Notes: generated by a model from the letters alone, not told the origin. A DNA stretch of 64,000 nucleotides from Euglena gracilis (GCA_039621445.1 CP154956.1:47845291-47909290), one strand, 5' to 3'; shown: positions 10,733 through 23,472, counted from the stretch's first letter. Numbers and translations are program-made.

Positions 10733-12288
10733 GCCTGCCTGCCCTGCTCGCCGGCCGCGCCCCCGCCCTCCTCCCCCTCGCTGCGCTGCGGCGCCCGGAA
10801 CTGCCCCAAGTGGCCGGCGCCGGCGGCCGCGGGGCTGGCCTTGGCCCCCTCGCCGCCCCACCGCGCCTTGCGCTGCTGGCGCTGCGTGCGCTCCCACGCA
10901 GGCGTTTGCTGAAGGACCCCACTGCCCCAGGCGGTCCACCGGCTAGCCATGTTACCAGCCACTGAAAAAAAGCAACAGGCGAAACCCCCGCCCCCGCCCC
11001 TCCCCCCCCCCCTGGGGAGGGCAGGGGGGCCTGGGGCGTAGACTCACTTAGTGACCCCCCAGGGTGGGACACGTTTTCCCGGGCACCCCACCTCTGGGTG
11101 GGGTCCAGGGAAGCCAACCCCAACCCACCCACACACTCTCAAAAACCTCCCCACCACCCTGAACCCAGGGGGCGGGCCACACAGCTGTTAAGTAATCTGT
11201 GGACCAGGGTCCTCCCAACTGGAAAAAAAATTCCTCCATCGCTGAGCGCCGAGGTGGGGCGTTAATGCGTTTGGGGGGGGGGGCTGATTCTGTTCCTAAA
11301 AATTGCCGAAAACGGGCATTTTGGTGGATTTTGGGGGTCGAAGAAAATTCGGGCGCTTCACACCGGTCACTGGGACAGAAGTTTCCAGTCGCCAGCCCGA
11401 CCCGCAGACCCCCCAGGGCCTTTGGGATTTCCACCAGCCAAATTTGGACCAGCTGCGGTCCAGCCCCCCCCCCCCCGGGGACTGCAGACCCATGAGCAGC
11501 AGAAGCCTGTTCCCACTCCGCCCACTCCTCCGCCGTCCACTCGCCGGCCCACTCCTCCTCGCCCTGCCCCTCCCAGCCCGCAGCCTCGGCCCCAGGCGGG
11601 GAGGCCCCAGAAACAGGGGGACCCGGAAGAAGCATGGCAGGGGTTGGGGTGGCCCCCTTGGCCAGGGCTGAACGGGAAGGCCGTGGTGGAAGACACCCCC
11701 CAAAGCAAAATTCCTATGGCGCCAAAGGAAAACGTTGACTCAACCAACCCTTTCGCGGTCAAATCGTCCCAGCCGGTGTCCATTCCAGCCCTGCGGTTTC
11801 TGTGGACGTGACCCAACCATGCCGCAGACAAGACCAGGGGGTTCGAATTTTGAGGGGTTTCACATTCTCCAGGGTGAAACCCAGCTCATTCTGCATGCCA
11901 CAGGGGAAGCGAGTTCCTACTTCCCACTTTCTCGAACCATTCCCCAGAAGTACAGGAAGGATCGCCCCCACACCACGATGGGGGATTGCCCACCCATCCA
12001 CCACCCACACGATTCTCTGGGTCCCCCCCGACCCCGGCGGTTTGCTCAGAGACACAATAGACCTCTCACCGGAGGGTTTTTTTTTTTAGGACCCGGAGGG
12101 AGGTCCAGACCCACACACGCCCTGGGGGAGCAAGGGGGGAGACCCACTTTTGGGGGGGTCAATGTTGGGTCCAAAAAAAAACCTGGGGGCGCTTCGCGCC
12201 GAAAATGGAGGAAAACCCCGCCTCCAGCAGGGTGCCCACTCAGTCCAACCCCCCCCCCCCCGGCTGGCGGACGGGGGGCTCGGTCCAG

Positions 12289-12324
<36 letters not shown>

Positions 12325-13945
12325 GTCACGAATCTTTAAAAAAATACCTCCTTCTCACCGACTGGCCTCTACCAGCTTTTTCAACTCTGGCGCAAAAAAA
12401 ATGTGGATGAGCTTTGTACCAGTGGTTTTGGGGCTCAAAAAAAGCACATGCAGATATCCAGGGCGATTTCGGACTGAGCTGCTGTGAAACACCAGATATA
12501 TCCCACAATAAATCCTGTTGACTGGTCCTGTTGACATTTTTGGGTGGTCAAAGGTATTTCCCAGCCTCTAACGTGGCCATGTGTCCTCCTCGGGCCCCAG
12601 GAGGTCCCCACCCAGCAAGCTTAATTCGGGACACAACCCCCCAAAAAAATCGGGCCGTCTAAAGGTATTTCTCAAAATTTGCCCCTTCACGCCGAAACCT
12701 GGGACTCTGGGTCCCCCCAAGGGGACCCCCCCCCCGAGATCTTCCATTTAATAGAACCAGGTCCTGCTGCTGAAATTTTCCACCATGTGTTCTCCATGTG
12801 TTGAGAGTTCGCCAGTTCCCCACTGACCTCCGTGGTCCGCACTGCTGCTGAGTCCAGGGACACCGCACTGGCCATCCAAAACCTCCACGCCTGGCTGGCA
12901 TCCTCCGCGGTGCCCGGGGACGCACTGCCCTTCTCCACCTCTGCCTCCGCCTCCGCCTCTGCGGGGGAGGCTGCCGGCCCCGGGGGCTGCCACCCGATGG
13001 CGGCGGGGGCGGATTGGGGCTCGTCCGGTGCAGCATCCCCCTCAGGGATTGGGGGGAATGGTCCCGGTGGACGGAGGGGGCACGTTACAGTACAGTGTCG
13101 GAGAGAAGATACTTCACCAGAAACGTCCTCCTGAACGCCACCTGCCTCTTGGAGGGGGAGCAGACCCCGCAGCCCTACACACGCCCACCAGGCTGAATTT
13201 GACCAACCCCTGGGGGGAAGAGGCCTCGGGGTGCCCTAGAGTGCCTGGGCAGGCAGGCACAACCCCCCCCCCCCGGGTCGGTGCCTGCCTGGTCGTGGGC
13301 CAAAAAGTGCCAGAAATGGGGTTTTCTGGGCTTCCGGAGCCTTTGGCGCCGGAAACGCCTTGGCCAAGTGCCCTACCCCTGTCCCCAGGTGGTCGGACCT
13401 GGGTGCCTTGGAGTGCCTGCCCAGGAGGCACCACCCTTCAGGGTTGGCACCGCCTTTAAATTCAGCCAAACTCCCACCCACCCACCCACCCGCAAAGCCC
13501 ACATCCACACACCCACACACCCACACACCCACACACCCACACACCCACACACCCGCACCCGCACCCGCACCCGCACCCGTACCCACCCCAAGGTGTCCAA
13601 GTGGTTCTAAAAAAAAAAAACTCAAATCCCTGGTCCTGCTCTGTCTCCGGCGTTTTGTCCAGCCGCTCCCCTTCTGTGCCAGCGAGGGTGGCCATCGTCA
13701 GGGGGGCCAACGTGCATGGCGGCCCAAACGGCCGCACCCCTCAGAAGACAGTCGGTGCCCATGCCACCCACCCCACCTCCCGCGCCAACCCGGCCCGCCC
13801 CGCCATCGGGGCTGAGACCCGCACGCCCGGGCGGCCGTTTGGGGCGCCGGGCCAGGAGGGGGGGACCGCGGCGGGGCCACCGCCGCAGCACGGCGTACAC
13901 GGCGGCCAGGGCCAGGGTGACGCACAACAGCGCCGGGGCCACCCC
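10733..13945 (-). CDS. GC-rich multi-exon gene, membrane protein with acidic/Trp-rich part (model incomplete)
   Basis: Four exon-like blocks share very high GC3. Block 13790-13945 (acceptor CTTCCCCCAG) codes APALLCVTLALAAVYAVLRR, a hydrophobic helix followed by Arg-rich sequence, as in a signal anchor. Block 12828-13040 (71 codons, phase 0 both sides; donor GTCAGT) is Pro/Ala/Glu-rich and ends AWRFWMASAVSLDSAAVRTT. Block 11495-11667 contains GEEEWAGEWTAEEWAEWEQA. Block 10733-10908 (acceptor CCTTCAG) starts TPAWERTQRQQRKARWGG. The order (membrane anchor, acidic linker, Trp/Glu repeats, basic end) suggests one protein, but the junctions 12828/11667 and 11495/10908 are not phase-proven. No family is recognised. 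Confidence 0.42.
11663..11797 (-). mobile_element. CAGGGC-family element, short copy
   Basis: The left end CAGGGCTGAACGGGAAGGCC (11663) and right end TCCATTCCAGCCCTG (ending 11797) form imperfect inverted repeats. In the gene direction it ends CCTTCCCGTTCAG then CCCTG, and an open GC-rich frame (LAKGATPTPAMLLPG...) starts there and runs into the Glu/Trp exon. A different acceptor 70 bp further on would also fit, so its use is not proven. No target duplication matches. Confidence 0.45.
11765..11965 (+). repeat. Dispersed repeat, inverted copy at 18055-18225
   Basis: The reverse complement of 18055-18225 matches for about 170 bp, including GGTGTCCATTCCAGCCCTG, ACCCAACCATGC, GACCAGGGGGTT, GGGTGAAACCCAGCT and GAAGCGAGTTCC.ACTTCCCA. 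Small indels break any shared reading frame. It overlaps the end of the short CAGGGC copy, so it may be the inner part of a longer relative. Confidence 0.6.
12289..12322. repeat. Poly(C), 34 bases
   Basis: An uninterrupted C run follows a shorter run at 12249-12260. The length may be inexact because sequencing and assembly of such runs is unreliable. Confidence 0.9.
13496..13588. repeat. (CACACCCA)n then (CCCGCA)n microsatellite
   Basis: About 5-6 units of ACACCCAC followed by about 4 units of CCGCAC/CCCGCA lie inside an intron of the GC-rich gene. The two related motifs share a boundary, suggesting one array that changed motif. Confidence 0.85.
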
Positions 13946-14084
13946 CTGGGGGAAGGGGGACAGGGGCAGCGGAGCCCTCGCCTACACTGTGGTTTGCTGA
14001 CACTGTGGTTCGGCAGGCTGTGGATGGCTGATGGCTTCTGCACAAGGCGATTGTCCCCTCAGGCAGAGTTTGGTGCAAGCTTGT

Positions 14085-14370
14085 CCAAGTCCATTTGGGG
14101 CAAAGTAGACTTGGCCACGTCCCTTTGGGGTAAAGTGGACATGGCCAAATCCATTCGGGGTAACATGGACTTGTCCAAGTCCATTTGGGGTGAGGTGGAC
14201 TTGGCCAAGTCAATTTAGGGTCAAGTGGACTTGGCCAAGTGCATTTGGTGTTAAGTAGACTTGGCCAAGTGCATTTGGTGTTAAGTAGACTTGGCCAAGG
14301 CCATTTGAGGTAACGTGGACTTGACCAAGTCCATTTGGGGTAAAGTGGACTTGGCCAAATCCATTAGGCC
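14085..14370. repeat. Minisatellite, about 30-bp unit, 9-10 copies
   Basis: The unit is approximately GGCCAAGTCCATTTGGGG plus TAAAGTGGACTT. Units differ at 1-5 positions, with the central GTGCATTTGGTGTTAAGTAG variant present twice in a row. Frames stay open in both strands because the unit is a multiple of three, which produces a false ORF (13601-14218). Confidence 0.85.
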
Positions 14371-14399
14371 CAGTGAGTGACCAGTATGTTTACCAAAAA

Positions 14400-15190
14400 T
14401 AAACGTCGGACAAAAATGTGATTCACAGAAAGGGCCAATTTTATTCCCTTTTGGCACAAAGCGCCGGAGGGAAATACTTCTCAGCGGTCCCCAGGCAATC
14501 CATCTGGGGTCTCCTGGGAGTTGCTCTGGACCACCCTCTGGCAGGTGTAGGGGATTGGGGGCCCTCCAACCCCCAAACTCCATCCTTTTGCCCAGAGGAT
14601 GAAGTGGGGTCGGGCAGGTCTGTGACACTGTCAAACCAGCCCCTCCCGCTCCCCTCCCACTCCCAGGGAGGTTGGCCCTGGAGGCCAACCCCCTGGCCAT
14701 ATTTGTCAGTGTGCCCCGTCCCGATGGTGCAGAAAGGACGTGGCTCAAAGCCTGCCAGGGAAAACACTGAAAAAGTTGAGTCTGTGCAAGGACAAAAAAG
14801 ATTTCGGTCTTGAATACTGTATATTCTGGAATATGTTGCATGGATGAGGAAGGAGGGCGGCATGCCAATGTGTGATGCCGGAAGACTAAAACACATTTGG
14901 CACACCACCATGTGGGAGGCAGTGATGCTGGAGTCGGCCGGGCTGGCAGCAGACCTCCTGCTCACCACAAAGGCATCACCCCACAAGCCAACTTGGTCGC
15001 AGGAATGAAAACAGCAAATGAACGTCCATTCCTCAAAACACTGGAATTCATGCCAATGGGAAATACCCAGCTATGTGTGTCCCAGACGTTTTTCAATGCT
15101 GCCGGTGCATTGCACAGGGGGACCAGAAATGAAGTTCAGGACAACAACACCAAGGACAGGTGTGCCTTTTGGTTCAATTTAGGCGGGGGC
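14400..15190. other. No supportable gene
   Basis: I see a GGCACAAAGCGCCGG word near 14454 typical of the dispersed elements, and otherwise unique sequence without exon signals I trust. Confidence 0.25.
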
Positions 15191-15199
15191 AGGCCTGGC

Positions 15200-15480
15200 C
15201 CAGCAACTGTGGAAACAGGTGGTGCGCCGCGGGGGCCGCCCGCCCGACCACACGCAACTGGTGGGCGGGGCCCGCGGGGGCCCACGGGACCGCGCCACCG
15301 CGGGCGGCCGGCCCGGGGTGGGGCTGCTTGGGGGCGACCTCCGCACGCATCGCGAAAGCCCAGCCGCCGGAGGAAGAAAGGTACCCTGCGAAGGCGACGC
15401 GCAATCCTGCCGAACCCTCCACCGCCAGAACTGCGTCCGGCACCCTGCCCACGGTCCGTCCCGCAGGCCGGGGATTCCCA
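15200..15480 (-). CDS. Possible GC-rich exon(s), upstream part of the 10.7-13.9 kb gene
   Basis: GC content jumps, and a minus frame is open for 112 codons (AGRTVGRVPDAVLAVEGSAG... then Pro/Ala-rich). A GTACCT donor-like site at about 15378 would end a first exon after VAFAG, and a GGAG acceptor-like site lies about 40 bp on. Two minus frames are open here, so the frame is uncertain. Confidence 0.25.
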
Positions 15481-15486
15481 AGCTCT

Positions 15487-15793
15487 CCCGGCATACCGTT
15501 ACTTACCAACCCCTCCCGAGGGGAGGGGGGTCACTTTCCAATTTCAAAAAAAAACAGTCAGTCACTTTTCAAACACCAGTCGCGCACTTCCTACCCCCCA
15601 AGGGGGGGGGTCGGTCACTTTGGCCACTCGGCCAAAAATCAAAGGATTTTGGTTAAAAAAAAAATTCAAAAAAATTGCCACGTGCCTTCGGCCATTCCTG
15701 GCGGACACCCCCTGGGGGGATCTGGAGCCAAAACCAGTCAGTCAGCCCTGGGGGGTGGGGTCGGACACATCTTAAGCAAAGGTATGTCCTGGG
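15487..15793. mobile_element. CAGTCAGTCAC-core inverted-repeat element
   Basis: The left end CATACCGTTACTTACCAACC (15489) and right end TTAAGCAAAGGTATGTCC (15772-15789) are imperfect inverted repeats (CATACC...CTTA). The interior carries AACAGTCAGTCAC, GGTCGGTCACTTTGGCCAC and AACCAGTCAGTCA like the 5449-6229 element. No ORF or reliable duplication was found. Confidence 0.45.
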
Positions 15794-15799
15794 GGGGAG

Positions 15800-18710
15800 G
15801 GGGTCTGGTCCGGCCGGCTGGAAAAAAAGAGGAAAACAAAAAAATCAAACTAACCACAAAATGCTCATGGGAAAATAAGTGGGAATAATTTTGGGAACAA
15901 AAAAATGTTCTGCTCCCAAAAAGGTGAGCTGAGAAGAGAAGAGAAGAGAAGACGCAAGGCCACACCTTGAGGAAGCAACCCCCCCGCCCTGGTGAATGTG
16001 CTCAGGTGGTAAAGGGGAAAAAAATGCAGCTTTATTATAGTTTCAAAACAAAATATCAAATACCCAAGAAACCTGTGGAGGTTATCATTTGGCAACAAAG
16101 AGCCCTCCATCCATCAGTCAGGCGTCAGGCATCATGGAGTCAGGCTGGGGGTTGCTGGCTGAAAACAAAGGTTGGCCGAGTATGGGATCCCCACCCAAAA
16201 TGGACACAGCCCGGAGTTGCCAGCTTGCTGGATAACTTTGGCCCAGATATTCGAGCGTGTGTCAAAACGTCATGGCGACACACAAAAAAATTTGGGTGAT
16301 GTGTGATACACAACAATTTTCGTTGTGATACACATCATGCACAACGTATTTTTTTGTTGATACGCACAAACTAAATGTCTGCTTTGGACCCTCTTTGAGT
16401 CTGATCCCCACCAGTACCAATCTCAACAAATATCAGTCTCTGTTTGTCAGAAGAATAGGCATGGAGGATGGGTGCTTTCAGCCCTGGGTGCGATGGAAAA
16501 GAAGCACACTCCACAGCAAAGTCACGCACACTTTTCGAAAAGACCCGAACTTTGGAAAAGACCCGATACAAATTCCCCAATGTGAAAGTGAATGTAAAGC
16601 ACGCATCAGAGCGAGAGTGTCCAACAAAAGGCGGAAAGGTGTTCCGGCAGAAGATGCGGAAACTACCGCCTCTTTCAAGGGCTGGAAAGGGCGGCACAGG
16701 CAGACATACAAACACATAAAAACAGTACATGAGAAACAGCAAGGGGTGGAGTGCAACATCATCCGAACGAAATGGATGAGCAAGGATGAGTGCTCACGCC
16801 TTTGCCTGAACGCTCGACCCATCGGCACGCCTGTTTGTTCCAGATGGGGCTGACCAACCAAAGGCGAAGGCAAAGGAATGGCAAACAGAGGAATAGACAC
16901 GGAACAAGAGGAACTCTATGAGATAACAGCACCAAAGCATTGTCCAGAATCAGACCGTCCCTCTCTCTTAAAACAGAACGCAGCAGGACGAAAGACGCAG
17001 TGCAATGGTGTCCTGAGCATCCCATTCCTTACCAACCCCTGGGGGGGGGGGCAGACCAGTCAGTTAGTATTTGAAAGCCGGTCAGCTGCTGGGATCAATC
17101 ACTCCAGCAAATCCGCCCGAAATAGCTCAAAGTCCACTGATTTTGACCACGTCTTCCAAAAAAAAAATCGAGTGTCTTCGGCGCTGGTAAACAAAGCCAT
17201 TCCTGGCCGACCCCATCCTCCGAGGGCAGGTCTGGACACCATTGCTGGGGGCGGGGGGACGAACCATAGACCCTCAAAAAACACAACACAAATAAAACAC
17301 AAATAAAATGCAACAAACACAAAAAAAATGCAAGTTGCATGTGAATTCCTTCAGGTGGTCCCTGGATGTCCACCTTTCTGCTGGAGAGGACTTGAAAACC
17401 TTCTCCGGGAAAACTTTCACCTTCTTGGGGAAAATTTTTCATTGTGCAGCTGTGTTTTGAAATCCAAAAAAAAATTGACAGAAAATTTTGGTCTCTGGGG
17501 GAAATCGGGCCAAAATGTGGAATCTTTCCAAGTCGAAAAGATCACCAGCAAAAAGTGAGAAATTGCTGGGGGAAAAAAAACACAAAACGCCGCAAAAAAT
17601 GGAAATTTTATTAAAATTGGCGGGGGGGGGGCAGGAAACCGTGTTTGCGTTACCCCTGCCTGGAAGCAGATGAATGCACCTGGTGTGTGCAACATTGTGT
17701 GTTTTTGTGTGGAAGAATGCGAAAATGTTCTTTCCGTGCAAAACTTCAAACAGAGGCAAGAAAAACTTCGGGCCACACTTAAAATGCGAGTCTGCGAGTG
17801 ATCCCATGAGGAAGAGGTGTCCAGAACTTTTGAGAAATTTTCTAAAACCTATGGTTGAAACCTTGCACGAACTTCGTCCAGATGTTTTAATCATTCTTTG
17901 TTTCTTTATGAGAATCACTCAACGCACAGGGTAGAAAAAGTGTCGAACTGGATATGAAAACCATCGTGGTGGGGGGGGGGGGGTCCGACGGCCCACCCGT
18001 CAAAGAAAGTTTGTGTTCAAAAGCCCTCGGTCAGAGAGTGGGGGCCAGGGCCGTCCTTCTGGGGAATGGTTTGAGAAAGTGGGAAGTGGGAACTCGCTTC
18101 CTATGTGTCATGCAGAATTAGCTGGGTTTCACCCCGGGGCATGAGAAACCCCCTGGTCTGTCTGCCGCATGGTTGGGTGACGTACACAGAACAAGCAGGG
18201 CTGGAATGGACACCATCTGGGGCGATTGGTGTCTGACGTCTTTCCACAACTCAACCATGTACCAAAATGACACCACTGAAGAGAACCCCTTCTCCAACTG
18301 TCATTTCTCTTTTGTCTTTTTTCCAACACACCAGGGCGTTGCAAACATGTAATACCACACTTACCGATTTCATTTGCTGTTTTTTTGGGTTTGCGTTCTT
18401 TCGCCTTGGGAGATAATACTCCAAGAAATGTTCATTTGTCATATGTGCCTTTTGACATAAAATGACCGAAATTTGCCCCAAAAAATCATGCCAGATGCCC
18501 AGCAACCTTTCAGGTCAATGCTGTGACCATTGGTAACGGCATATGAATGGGAGAGGTGACGGAGTGCGGGGAAGGGAGTTGTGTGCTTTCCAGCACATGG
18601 CGGTGGGAGCAGGAATGACGTGGATGGTTGGGACCACAGTTTGACCAAATCCGCCAAGGCAGTCGACTGTACAAGCGGTGTAGGTGGCCAGGAATGGGCA
18701 AGAGGCAGAG
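15800..18710. other. No supportable gene
   Basis: An ORF of 152 codons (16395-16853, plus) has neutral codon use and an almost equally long open frame opposite, so I do not call it. A partial CAGTCAGT element lies at 17035-17240. A possible exon (YYLPRRKNANPKKQQMKS, 18364-18422, minus, donor GTAAGT) lies downstream of the stop of the next gene and is too short to place. Confidence 0.25.
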
Positions 18711-18711
18711 C

Positions 18712-21700
18712 TCAGGCCTTGGTGGCCTTCGCCTTGGGGGGCTTGCCCTTTGGCTTCTCCCGTTTCCGGGTGAAGTCTGACACGAAGCCCGACTCAGGGG
18801 GAGGCAGGTTGGTCATGCACTCGACGTAGGGCCGGTCCTCCGGGGTGAGGATGCCACTGGGAGGAGAGTGTTCCAGAGAAATACATGCGACGCACACACA
18901 GGTAAAAATAATAAGGCAACAACAGGCAGACGTGGACGCCTGTGCACGCACGTTGCTGTGGGAATGAAGGAGACGCAGGCACAGCAGGATAACCCAGGGA
19001 TTTATGGGAAGCCCGGAGGTGGGGGGGCCGGACCGCCCACCCCAAAACATCAAAAAAGATGCAATCTGCTGAACAGTGATGCCCGCCCCCCTCCTTGGCA
19101 GGTTCCAAAATAGCGAAAAAAATTTTCTTCCAGGGTTGGGCGTAATGCAAAATTTGATTTTCCCTTCAACATCCAAGAGGGGGTCCAAACCCCCACCACC
19201 ACCTAACCTCCCCCAAGGGGGAGGGGGGGGGGTAATCGGGCCACCCCACCACCGACCTCAAAACCGAAGAGCTTCCCGTAAATTCCTGGGGATCACCTCA
19301 AGCGACATGAAACCATGCACAACACACTGCTCAATCGTGCTCGTTGGAACACTCATGCCGTACTTTGCAAAGGCTTCGCGAATATTTTCCACCTGAAAGA
19401 ACAGGAAGGGTTAACTATGATCCATTCTCAAAAGGGGTCAAATTATCAACTTAAATTAAATCATTACAATATGAAGTTGGAACCATAGCTTCACTTAGTG
19501 ACCCCTGGGGGGGCACTTTTTTTCCAGGCCCAAAAAATCCCACCCACACACAATTGAAAACCCACCCAAAAAACAACCACCCAAAAAACAACCAGCCAAA
19601 ATCGGCCAAAAACACCAAAAAAGGATTTTTCGGCAAAAAAAAACACCAAAAAAAATTTCCCCAACCTGGCCTCCAGCCAGGCCAAAATCTGACCTTTGCG
19701 CACCCCTCCAGAACCCACCCATCCCCCTTGGGGGGTGGGGTCACACAGGTCTTAAATGAATCCATGCTTGTAACATAACCCTCCTCCTCCACTTGTAACT
19801 TCCAAGGGTTACAGGATCTAGGTTGGTGTTTGACCACAAAGCGAGGTGGGGGGGGCAGGCTTGACAATAATGGAGGGCAGCCAGAGTTGGTCACAATTAA
19901 CAAACACATTGTCAAGGAGGGATCACCCTTGCCACAGATAATCAGTCTGGGGTGGTGTTTATTTAAGGTTACATTAGGGTCAGCGTTCGGTGTTTTAGAC
20001 CTAAATTTGGCCTAAACTTTGACTTAAAATCCGAAAGTCCGAAAAGTCCGAAAATCAATGTCGAGTACTGTACAATTATGATATTATTGCTCTTCATCTG
20101 TGAGTTTTACGACACCATTTTTTCCAAAAAAAAGTACTGTTGTAAAAATGCATTTGTCGAAGGCAGAACTAGCACAAGCTGCGAGACGTTTCCTGTTGGT
20201 TTCTCTTTTTTCTTCCTTTGGTTCATTGCTTCACATTGTGGCATTTTGGAGTGTGGCCCTCCCAACTTAAAACCTCCCCCATCCTTTAATGCTCCTGCCA
20301 CTGAGAGCCCACCCTTCTTTGGCGCAACCACCAAACCTCGACTGAAAACCCCCCCCCCCAGAGAGGAAAACGTCGAAGAAATACGCAACATATTTTGAAA
20401 AAAATCATGGGGTGTGACAAAAAAAACGGGCGTCCATGTCGTAACCACCAAAGAGGTTTTGACAAAATTCCCTAAAATACTTGCAATACCACTGGTGGGA
20501 CCAAAAAGAATACCTGTGCACACCTTCCACACTCACACAATTTGCTTCAACTTCCCTCCCCTCTCCTCTCCCTCCCCCACTGATATCACCGAAAATTGAT
20601 GCTTTGTTGGAGAGCAAGGCTGTCATGCGTAATCCACACTTGCTATTAAACCGAACACCTTGCATCAATTTTGGATGGAGAAATGTCCACAAATGCGAAA
20701 AGACTCACTTTGTGCTGTTGAGTTAGATCACCAATTTCCGACTTCAAGAATGATTTTTTTGCCTGTCCAAACTTAATGTCCAGTGCAGCAGACTCAGGTG
20801 GGAGAAAATGAAGCTTCCACAACACCGTGGACGGGGCACCAAACAGCAGGAATCGGCAGGAATGGCAGGAATTGGAACCAGAGCACCAACCACAACCACC
20901 AGGCTCGCCCACGGTGGCACGCATGGCACGCCTGCTGCATCTGCCGCATCCGCAGCACGGAGGGGACCTCCTGCTCCACAGTCAACACGGGGAAGATCTG
21001 CTCCAGCAGCGCCGGGTCCACCGGCCCCCGCTTCTTGGCCGCCGCCTTCTTCCCCTTGCCCTCTTTGCCCGCCTGTGTGGCGGCGGTGGGCGGCACGGGC
21101 GGGCACTCAAATAAAAAGGGTGGCCCTGTGGCAGAGGATCGGTAAAGGTGGTAAGTGTCGGCACAATAGACTAGAGGCGACTTTCGGATGTGGTGCCGGT
21201 TTCGGATTGACGTTCAGACCGCTCAAGCAGACTACCTAAAACCCAGGCATGAAGCGTTTGATTGCCAAGTGCAGCCCGTGGAGGGTAAGCATACTGGGTG
21301 GGGGGGGGGGGTTGAGAACCCCTGGGTACAGAGTGGTGGCAGCATGGAATGAAAATTGCCAAGTGGAGCAAGAAATGTCTGAGCGAGTTTTGTGCTTGTT
21401 TTAAGTAAATTTTCAAGAAGACCATGTTCTACCAGGGGGAGATATGACAGAGAACAATTGCCAACGGGAAAAATCCCGTCGGGAAAAACATTGGACAAAT
21501 CTTTAAAATGCCAGGGAAAAAAAATTGTGAACCCATTTTTCATAAAAATTCACACCAATTCCCGAGGTTTCTGAAATCCGACATATTGGTGAAATCCTAA
21601 ACTCTAAAATTGCAAAATAAAGCAAAGAACACATTTCACTTTGGATATTCAATACACCCTCCAACAGGTGATTTGGAACAAACAAAAAAACACATTCAAA

Positions 21701-22472
21701 AATCGGCGCAAAGCACCGAAGAAAAATTTTGGGCGTTCACTGGTGGAATTTGTAATTTTTTTAAAAAAATTGCCAGGAAAATAAATCTGGACAACTCCTA
21801 AAAATGGCGGGAAATCCTGGACAAAATTTCGTCCAGAATTTTTCTCAAATAATAATTTTTCCCGTTCAAGTCAGTGCCGACAAAGGTTTATGGTCAGTTG
21901 CGATGGGGGGGGTTCGTCTAAAACCCCACTACCCACAACCCAGTCCCTGGAAAGACACCCACCCACACAAAATTCTGGAAGCCAAAAGTCCTCGGAAATT
22001 TCAACCAGTCTAGCCTTTGGTAGGGCTGGCTTTGGTCCAATGCCCACAAGACCAAAGAGTGATTTCCCAACAATAACTTGCCACCAGTCTGGTGAGGAGG
22101 AGAAACAGGCCAATTTGGCCGAGACTCCCCCCACCAAACCACCGTGTCTTGGACATTTTTGGTTCAGGGAAGGAGATGGGAGGAATCCCGATGCACAATT
22201 AACTGGCAACGTTGACCGCCTCGCCTGAACAGCAAACTCGTGCATCGCTCTGTCGTATTGTGCAGTATGTAACTAATGCCATTATCATACGTTGCGATAC
22301 AATCATTTTTCCATATGTGGAACCCATTGAGTTGACCGATCCAACGCCCCACACACCCCCTTCTCCGCCTTGGCGGGCAGTTTCTTAGCCCCAGCAGTGG
22401 CTGCAGCCTCCTCCTCGGTGTCTGCAGTGGTGGCGGTGGGGACCTTCCCGATGGCTGCCCGCATGCTCGGCG
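18712..22472 (-). CDS. Multi-exon gene of unknown function, Lys/Pro-rich C-terminus
   Basis: Exons seen, in gene order: 22357-22472 (acceptor CGGTCGCAG; SMRAAIGKVPTATTADTEEE then Ala/Lys-rich, possible start Met); about 20925-21072 (acceptor CCACACAG; Lys-rich start, then PVDPALLEQIFPVLTVEQEV); 20709-20792 (28 codons, ALDIKFGQAKKSFLKSEIGD, donor GTGAGT); 19297-19392 (32 codons, acceptor CTTTCAG, VENIREAFAKYGMSVPTSTI, donor GTGATC); 18712-18856 (ILTPEDRPYVECMTNLPPPE then a basic tail and TGA). The 20709 and 19297 exons join in phase 0. The last exon needs a different phase, so a small exon or an alternative site is missing. No family is recognised; helical charged segments and a basic tail suggest a structural or nucleic-acid-associated protein, which is a guess. 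Confidence 0.52.
19480..19770. mobile_element. Inverted-repeat element of the CTTAGTGACCCC type
   Basis: The left end ACCATAGCTTCACTTAGTGA (19485) and right end TCTTAAATGAATCCATGC (19750-19767) are imperfect inverted repeats. Inside are tandem CCCAAAAAACAACCA units (19560-19600). The same left end occurs at 11042 (CTCACTTAGTGACCCCCC). No coding sequence is present, and it lies upstream of exon 19297-19392. Confidence 0.4.
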
Positions 22473-22562
22473 CTGCGACCGGAAAAACAAAGGCAACCCC
22501 AATCCGCCCACAGGGAAGCATTCAGAGAGAGAGAGAGAGAGAAGAGAAGTGGGCAAACGAGG

Positions 22563-23303
22563 AAATAATATACATATAGGCATACTTATACATATACATA
22601 CACATATACAAATACATATCCATATCCATATCCATATATATGCACATATGCATATACATATACATGTACATATACATGTACATATACATATACACACACA
22701 TACACATATACATATACATATACATATCCATGTCCATATCCACATATACATATGCATATACATATACACATACATATGCATATGCACATACATATGCATG
22801 CACATATGCATATACATAAACATATGCATGTGCATATACAGCAGGGATGTAGTATCAGCCCCCCCCCTGGGGGGAGGCGATACCACCCCCCACCCTGCAC
22901 TGGGGTGAGTGAAGGTAAAGTTAGGGTTGGGATTAGCTGGCCTGGGTTTGGAGGCACGGGTGACGCGCACCCTCATTGGTCCGGGCCGCGCGATTCCAAA
23001 AGTTGGTAAACAGGGAAAGGGGGAGAAAGGTAAAAGCTGCCGAACGGTCGGCCCCCTCAAGCGACTTCGCCCTCCCGCCTTCCGGCAGTTTTAAGGCGTA
23101 TGTGGCACAGACAGGACGTTGGGGAGGGAAATGAGGCCAAACCCAGGCCGGCCAGTCCCAACCCTAACCCCACGCCTTCGCTAAACCCAACACCCAGTGT
23201 GGGGGGGGGGGAATATCGCCCCCCTCCCCCGGGGCCAGATACTACAACCCTGCCGCATATACACATGAATATGCATATACATGCACGTGCACATATACAT
23301 ATG

Positions 23304-23336
<33 letters not shown>

Positions 23337-23472
23337 GTTCAAACACATAAGCATATTCAGAAACATGTGCACTTACATCTACATGTACATATGCATACAC
23401 TTACACATATACATATGCATATGCATATACATATACCTATACCTATACCTATACCTAAACCTATACATATAC

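Noticed and set aside
13601-14218. 205-codon ORF
   Set aside because: Half of it is the 30-bp minisatellite, and the rest is antisense to a GC-rich exon.
16395-16853. 152-codon plus-strand ORF
   Set aside because: A long frame is open opposite it, no GC3 bias like the real exons, no motif.
22910-23180. Telomere-like CCCTAACCC words
   Set aside because: Only single words inside the arms of the foldback element; no array.
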